A stretch of 6,938 nt of DNA from Candidatus Aenigmatarchaeota archaeon (GTDB taxonomy: Archaea > Aenigmatarchaeota > Aenigmatarchaeia > GW2011-AR5), in NCBI GenBank assembly GCA_016187365.1, contig JACPJX010000036.1, positions 1 through 6,938 of the forward strand. The letters are read 5' to 3'. This document shows positions 4,616 to 6,938 of this stretch, one piece after another. Positions within the stretch are counted from its first letter, which is position 1; every line of letters begins with the position of its first letter. The translations under genes were made by a program, and so were the position numbers. The notes under the pieces are model-generated. The model worked only from the letters and a program-made list of their open reading frames with translations, was not told where the DNA came from and did no database searches.

Positions 4616-5977
4616 ATGAACAGCATATTCAGGAGCTACGACATAAGGGGCGTGTATGGAAAGGATATTGACGAGGAAATAATGAAAAGGATAGGGAAAT
4701 CCTTCGCCGCATTCGTGAAAAAGGACGCCGTTGTGGCTATGGACTGCAGGCTTTCCAGCCCGTCTCTTTCTTCGTCTTTCATCGAAGGCGCGGTTTCACA
4801 GGGGATAAGGGTATTCGACGCCGGAATGATGCCACTCGGGGCCGGAACGTTCCATGCGTGGCAGTCTAATCTTGAATTTGCGTACATAACAGCGTCCCAT
4901 CTTCCGAAGGAATGGGCCGGGGTGAAGTTTTTTCACCCTAACGGGATGGGGTTTCTTGAGAAAGAAAACACGGCTATATCAGGCATTTTCGAAAAAAATA
5001 ACTTCGACGAAAAGGAAGTCCGCGCCGAAAAAGTTTCCCATGACGTGCCGGAAATCTATGTAAGGTATTTGACCGGGAAGATAGGCGCCAAAAATAAAAT
5101 GAATGTCATAATAGACAACGGGAACGGAGTCTCGTCTGTAGTGACCAAAAAACTGTTTTCAGAGGCAGGACATGATGCTGACATGATATTCGAGGATCCC
5201 GACGGGAATTTTCCGAACAGGATTCCTGACCCGATAGACGGCCAGATCGGGAAGCTGAAGGGCCTGATGTCCAATTACGACATCGGCATAGCCTACGACG
5301 GCGATGCCGACAGGATGGTTCTTGTTGCCGAGAACGGGGTCTTATTGACGCCGGAGCAGACTTCTTTTATAATACTCGAAAAATTGCTGAAGACTGAATC
5401 CGGGCCAATTGTCGCCAATGTCGAAAGCACGCGGCTTATAAACGACATAGCGGAGAAATTCTCGCGCGACGTAGTGATGGCACCTGTAGGTCATACTTTT
5501 CTCATGCAGTACGTGAATGACCACAAGGCGTGCTACGGCATGGAACCCACAGGGCATTACTGCATACCGAGCATAGTGCCGTTCGACGACGCAATTGCCA
5601 CATCCCTCTACGCTGTATCTGCCGTATCGGAAAGGGAGCAGATGCTGTCTGAGATCGTGAAGGACATGCCGGTGCACACGTTCAGGCGCGACAGTTTCGA
5701 GTGCCCTGACGGCGTCAAGTTCGAGGCGATGAGAAGCATGAAGGAAAAAATAACGAAATCATTCGGTGATGTCATCACGCTGGACGGCGTGCGCGCCAAC
5801 ATGCCTAACGGGTGGGCGCTGCTGCGCGTGTCCAACACCTCGCCGTACATACGCCTCACCGTCGAGGGCGACACGAAGAAGGACTTCCATGAAATCCAGA
5901 AGGTGTTTCTGGAAATCATAGAAGATGAATTCAAGAAGCGCGGCCTCGAGATGAAGGAGGAGCATGATAAAAAGTAA
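4616..5977 (+). CDS. Phosphomannomutase/phosphoglucomutase family protein
   Basis: A 453-aa alpha-D-phosphohexomutase, the normal length for the family. These enzymes move phosphate between C1 and C6 of a hexose (glucose, mannose or glucosamine phosphates), feeding nucleotide sugars for glycosylation and envelope polymers. All four active-site loops are found in order: TASHLP at 92-97 with the phosphoserine S94; DGDADR at 228-233 binding magnesium; the sugar-specificity loop MEPTGH at 309-314; and the phosphate-binding loop RVSNTSP at 404-410. The N-terminal FRSYDIRG is also typical. Two loops depart from consensus: TASHLP for TASHNP, and MEPTGH for GExSGH. These could shift substrate preference, so the sugar is left open. 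ATG 4616 is chosen because FRSYDIRG follows immediately and no earlier in-frame start exists nearby. Confidence 0.92.
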   Translation: MNSIFRSYDIRGVYGKDIDEEIMKRIGKSFAAFVKKDAVVAMDCRLSSPSLSSSFIEGAVSQGIRVFDAGMMPLGAGTFHAWQSNLEFAYITASHLPKEWAGVKFFHPNGMGFLEKENTAISGIFEKNNFDEKEVRAEKVSHDVPEIYVRYLTGKIGAKNKMNVIIDNGNGVSSVVTKKLFSEAGHDADMIFEDPDGNFPNRIPDPIDGQIGKLKGLMSNYDIGIAYDGDADRMVLVAENGVLLTPEQTSFIILEKLLKTESGPIVANVESTRLINDIAEKFSRDVVMAPVGHTFLMQYVNDHKACYGMEPTGHYCIPSIVPFDDAIATSLYAVSAVSEREQMLSEIVKDMPVHTFRRDSFECPDGVKFEAMRSMKEKITKSFGDVITLDGVRANMPNGWALLRVSNTSPYIRLTVEGDTKKDFHEIQKVFLEIIEDEFKKRGLEMKEEHDKK

Positions 5978-5982
5978 TTATA

Positions 5983-6025
5983 GTGAAACAAGTAAATAAT
6001 CCGGACATGTTATGACTTGTTTCAC
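5983..6025. terminator. 11-bp inverted repeat after the mutase gene
   Basis: GTGAAACAAGT (5983-5993) and ACTTGTTTCAC (6015-6025) are exact reverse complements around a 21-nt loop, 5 nt past the mutase stop. It lies between convergent genes, so it may act in termination or mRNA 3'-end protection. No T-tract follows directly, so the function is tentative. Confidence 0.45.
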
Positions 6026-6026
6026 A

Positions 6027-6082
6027 TATGTGCAAAGAGCGAAGCTCTTTGACATGTCAAAAATCTATGGTTTTTGCACATA
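6027..6082. repeat. 56-nt branched palindromic module, copy 2
   Basis: Arm TATGTG (6027-6032) is complementary to arm CACATA (6077-6082). Between them lie hairpin CAAAGAGC-GAA-GCTCTTTG (6033-6051), palindromic linker ACATGT (6052-6057) and hairpin CAAAAATC-TAT-GGTTTTTG (6058-6076, one T-G pair). Part lengths are exactly those of the copy at 2205-2260. The first hairpin contains GCGAAGC, a well-known very stable DNA mini-hairpin. The single T-G pair would be a G-U pair in plus-strand RNA. No terminal repeats or target duplication like those of the MITE are evident here. Confidence 0.8.
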
Positions 6083-6126
6083 GTTCGCAAGAGTATAATA
6101 TTCTTATTATTTTCTTGCAGAACTAT
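6080..6126. terminator. Imperfect palindrome over the 3' end of the last gene
   Basis: ATAGTTCGCAAGA (6080-6092) pairs with 6113-6126 apart from one bulged A at 6119. Inside, ATAATA (6095-6100) pairs with TATTAT (6105-6110) around loop TTCT. The right arm overlaps the last codons and stop of the minus-strand gene. As it is AT-rich and lies between convergent genes, a two-way terminator is plausible. Confidence 0.4.
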
Positions 6127-6925
6127 ACAATATTCCGGCGCCAAAATTTAATTCCATCTGGTCGGGGTTAGTGAAAGTTTCTTCCTTCTTTCCTATTCTA
6201 TGGCAGGCAGCAACGGTAAGGCCTTCATCGTCTTCTTCCAGAAGTCCTCTGTCAACTAGGCTGTCCATAACCCGTGATATTTCATCGGTTTCATAGTCAT
6301 AACATTGGCAATGCAAATCCAAATAACCGCTGTCCATAAAGTCAACAACTTCATCTCTGCCAACATAGGTGCCGTCTTGACCCGTCTCGGCAACGAGGCA
6401 TAGTACTGCCGCGGCGTCAATATCTTCATCCGCAAGGTGCTCTGTATCTCTCGTGTACGTTGAAAGTGCCAGTCTTATTTGTTCTCTGCACACCCTGTCA
6501 TGCTCATCTTCAATATTATCGATTATATCGTAGTCGTCTGTATCCGTCATTCCGGCCCCCGGAGAGCCAATATGTGTAAGTTCCAGATGCCGCGCATCGC
6601 CGAACAAATCGGCCACTCTCTGAGTCTTATTGATGCGATTGCTTCCATGAAGAATTGCCCTGCGGTCATAACAACGGAACCTTTGAGGCTCTCTATAATC
6701 AGCGGCAATAAAGAAATCAAACACCGGCTGGCCAAGAATTTCGCTCAGGTATATCTCCGGCACCCCAGCGCCGTCAAATAGAAGATTGATGCGTTGTGTA
6801 GGTTCATCAAAACCATCGGCCAGTTCTCTCGCACCATCCAGAAGGCGTCTGAGATAAGGGAGTGCCCGGCGCCCGCCCCTGACTTCGGCTTCAACGGGTT
6901 CTATCCCAACTGAAGTATAGTGCAT
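6107..6925 (-). CDS. Acidic, lysine-poor protein with a possible winged helix
   Basis: A 272-aa reading frame from ATG 6925; the frame stays open to the window edge, so the real start may lie outside. I do not recognise the family. Residues 20-120 contain LLFDGAG and FDFFIAADYREPQRF, suggesting an alpha-beta domain. Residues 165-240 have the helix-helix-helix-wing pattern of a winged helix: a helix in AAAVLCLVAE, GRDEVVDFM, then a recognition-helix-like DEISRVMDSLVDRGLL and the short wing EEDDEGLTV. This hints at DNA binding or protein interaction. Only 4 lysines occur against about two dozen arginines, with very many Asp and Glu. ATT is about as common as ATA for Ile and CGC/CGG are used for Arg, unlike its neighbours, which suggests transfer from a lineage with acidic proteins. 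It converges on the mutase gene across the palindromic intergenic region. Confidence 0.72.
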   Translation of the reverse strand: MHYTSVGIEPVEAEVRGGRRALPYLRRLLDGARELADGFDEPTQRINLLFDGAGVPEIYLSEILGQPVFDFFIAADYREPQRFRCYDRRAILHGSNRINKTQRVADLFGDARHLELTHIGSPGAGMTDTDDYDIIDNIEDEHDRVCREQIRLALSTYTRDTEHLADEDIDAAAVLCLVAETGQDGTYVGRDEVVDFMDSGYLDLHCQCYDYETDEISRVMDSLVDRGLLEEDDEGLTVAACHRIGKKEETFTNPDQMELNFGAGILYSSARK

Positions 6926-6938
6926 AGAACCGGCCCGG

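Noticed and set aside
5964..5999. 11-codon ORF with an AAGGAGG site overlapping the mutase 3' end
   Set aside because: The purine-rich stretch is explained by the Glu/Lys-rich mutase tail, and the peptide runs into the inverted repeat at 5983; probably coincidence.

Overview
The window looks like chromosomal DNA of an archaeon. The main markers are an archaeal-type DnaG, an Hjc Holliday-junction resolvase and an archaeal phosphohexomutase. Most starts have a TATA box about 22-28 nt upstream and no Shine-Dalgarno site, which is the signature of leaderless transcripts. Heavy AGG/AGA arginine and ATA isoleucine use and the compact layout are compatible with a small-genome (DPANN-like) lineage, but the sequence does not settle the taxon.

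Layout. 1-240: two divergent genes on back-to-back TATA boxes, a truncated MtrA-like corrinoid-protein homologue (-) and a B12-binding radical SAM enzyme (+). 1744-2831: hjc (-) and an unrecognised 134-aa protein (+), also divergent, now separated by a 245-bp palindromic element. That element has 13-bp terminal inverted repeats and an 8-bp direct repeat at both edges, so it is read here as a MITE, possibly IS6-type, inserted exactly between two TATA boxes. 3007-4215: dnaG, with a 175-bp upstream region and the best Shine-Dalgarno site in the window. 4218-4367: a tiny zinc-ribbon gene on the opposite strand, ending 2 bp from dnaG. 4368-4615: noncoding DNA with promoter-like elements and a possible 6-codon leader ORF. 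4616-5977: a phosphomannomutase/phosphoglucomutase-family gene. 5978-6126: stacked palindromes between convergent genes. 6107 to the end: an acidic, lysine-poor protein of unknown function with a possible winged helix.

The most unusual signal is a 56-nt branched palindromic module found twice, at 2205-2260 inside the MITE and at 6027-6082 downstream of the mutase gene. Both copies have the same order of parts: a 6-nt arm, a 19-nt hairpin (8-bp stem, 3-nt loop), a 6-nt self-complementary linker, a second 19-nt hairpin, and the complementary 6-nt arm. Stem sequences differ between copies while lengths and boundary dinucleotides are the same. This points to a family of structure-defined elements, function unknown.

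DnaG and Hjc are information-processing proteins. The first two genes may share corrinoid chemistry. The remaining genes do not form an obvious pathway, and no classical operon is visible because nearly every gene has its own promoter.
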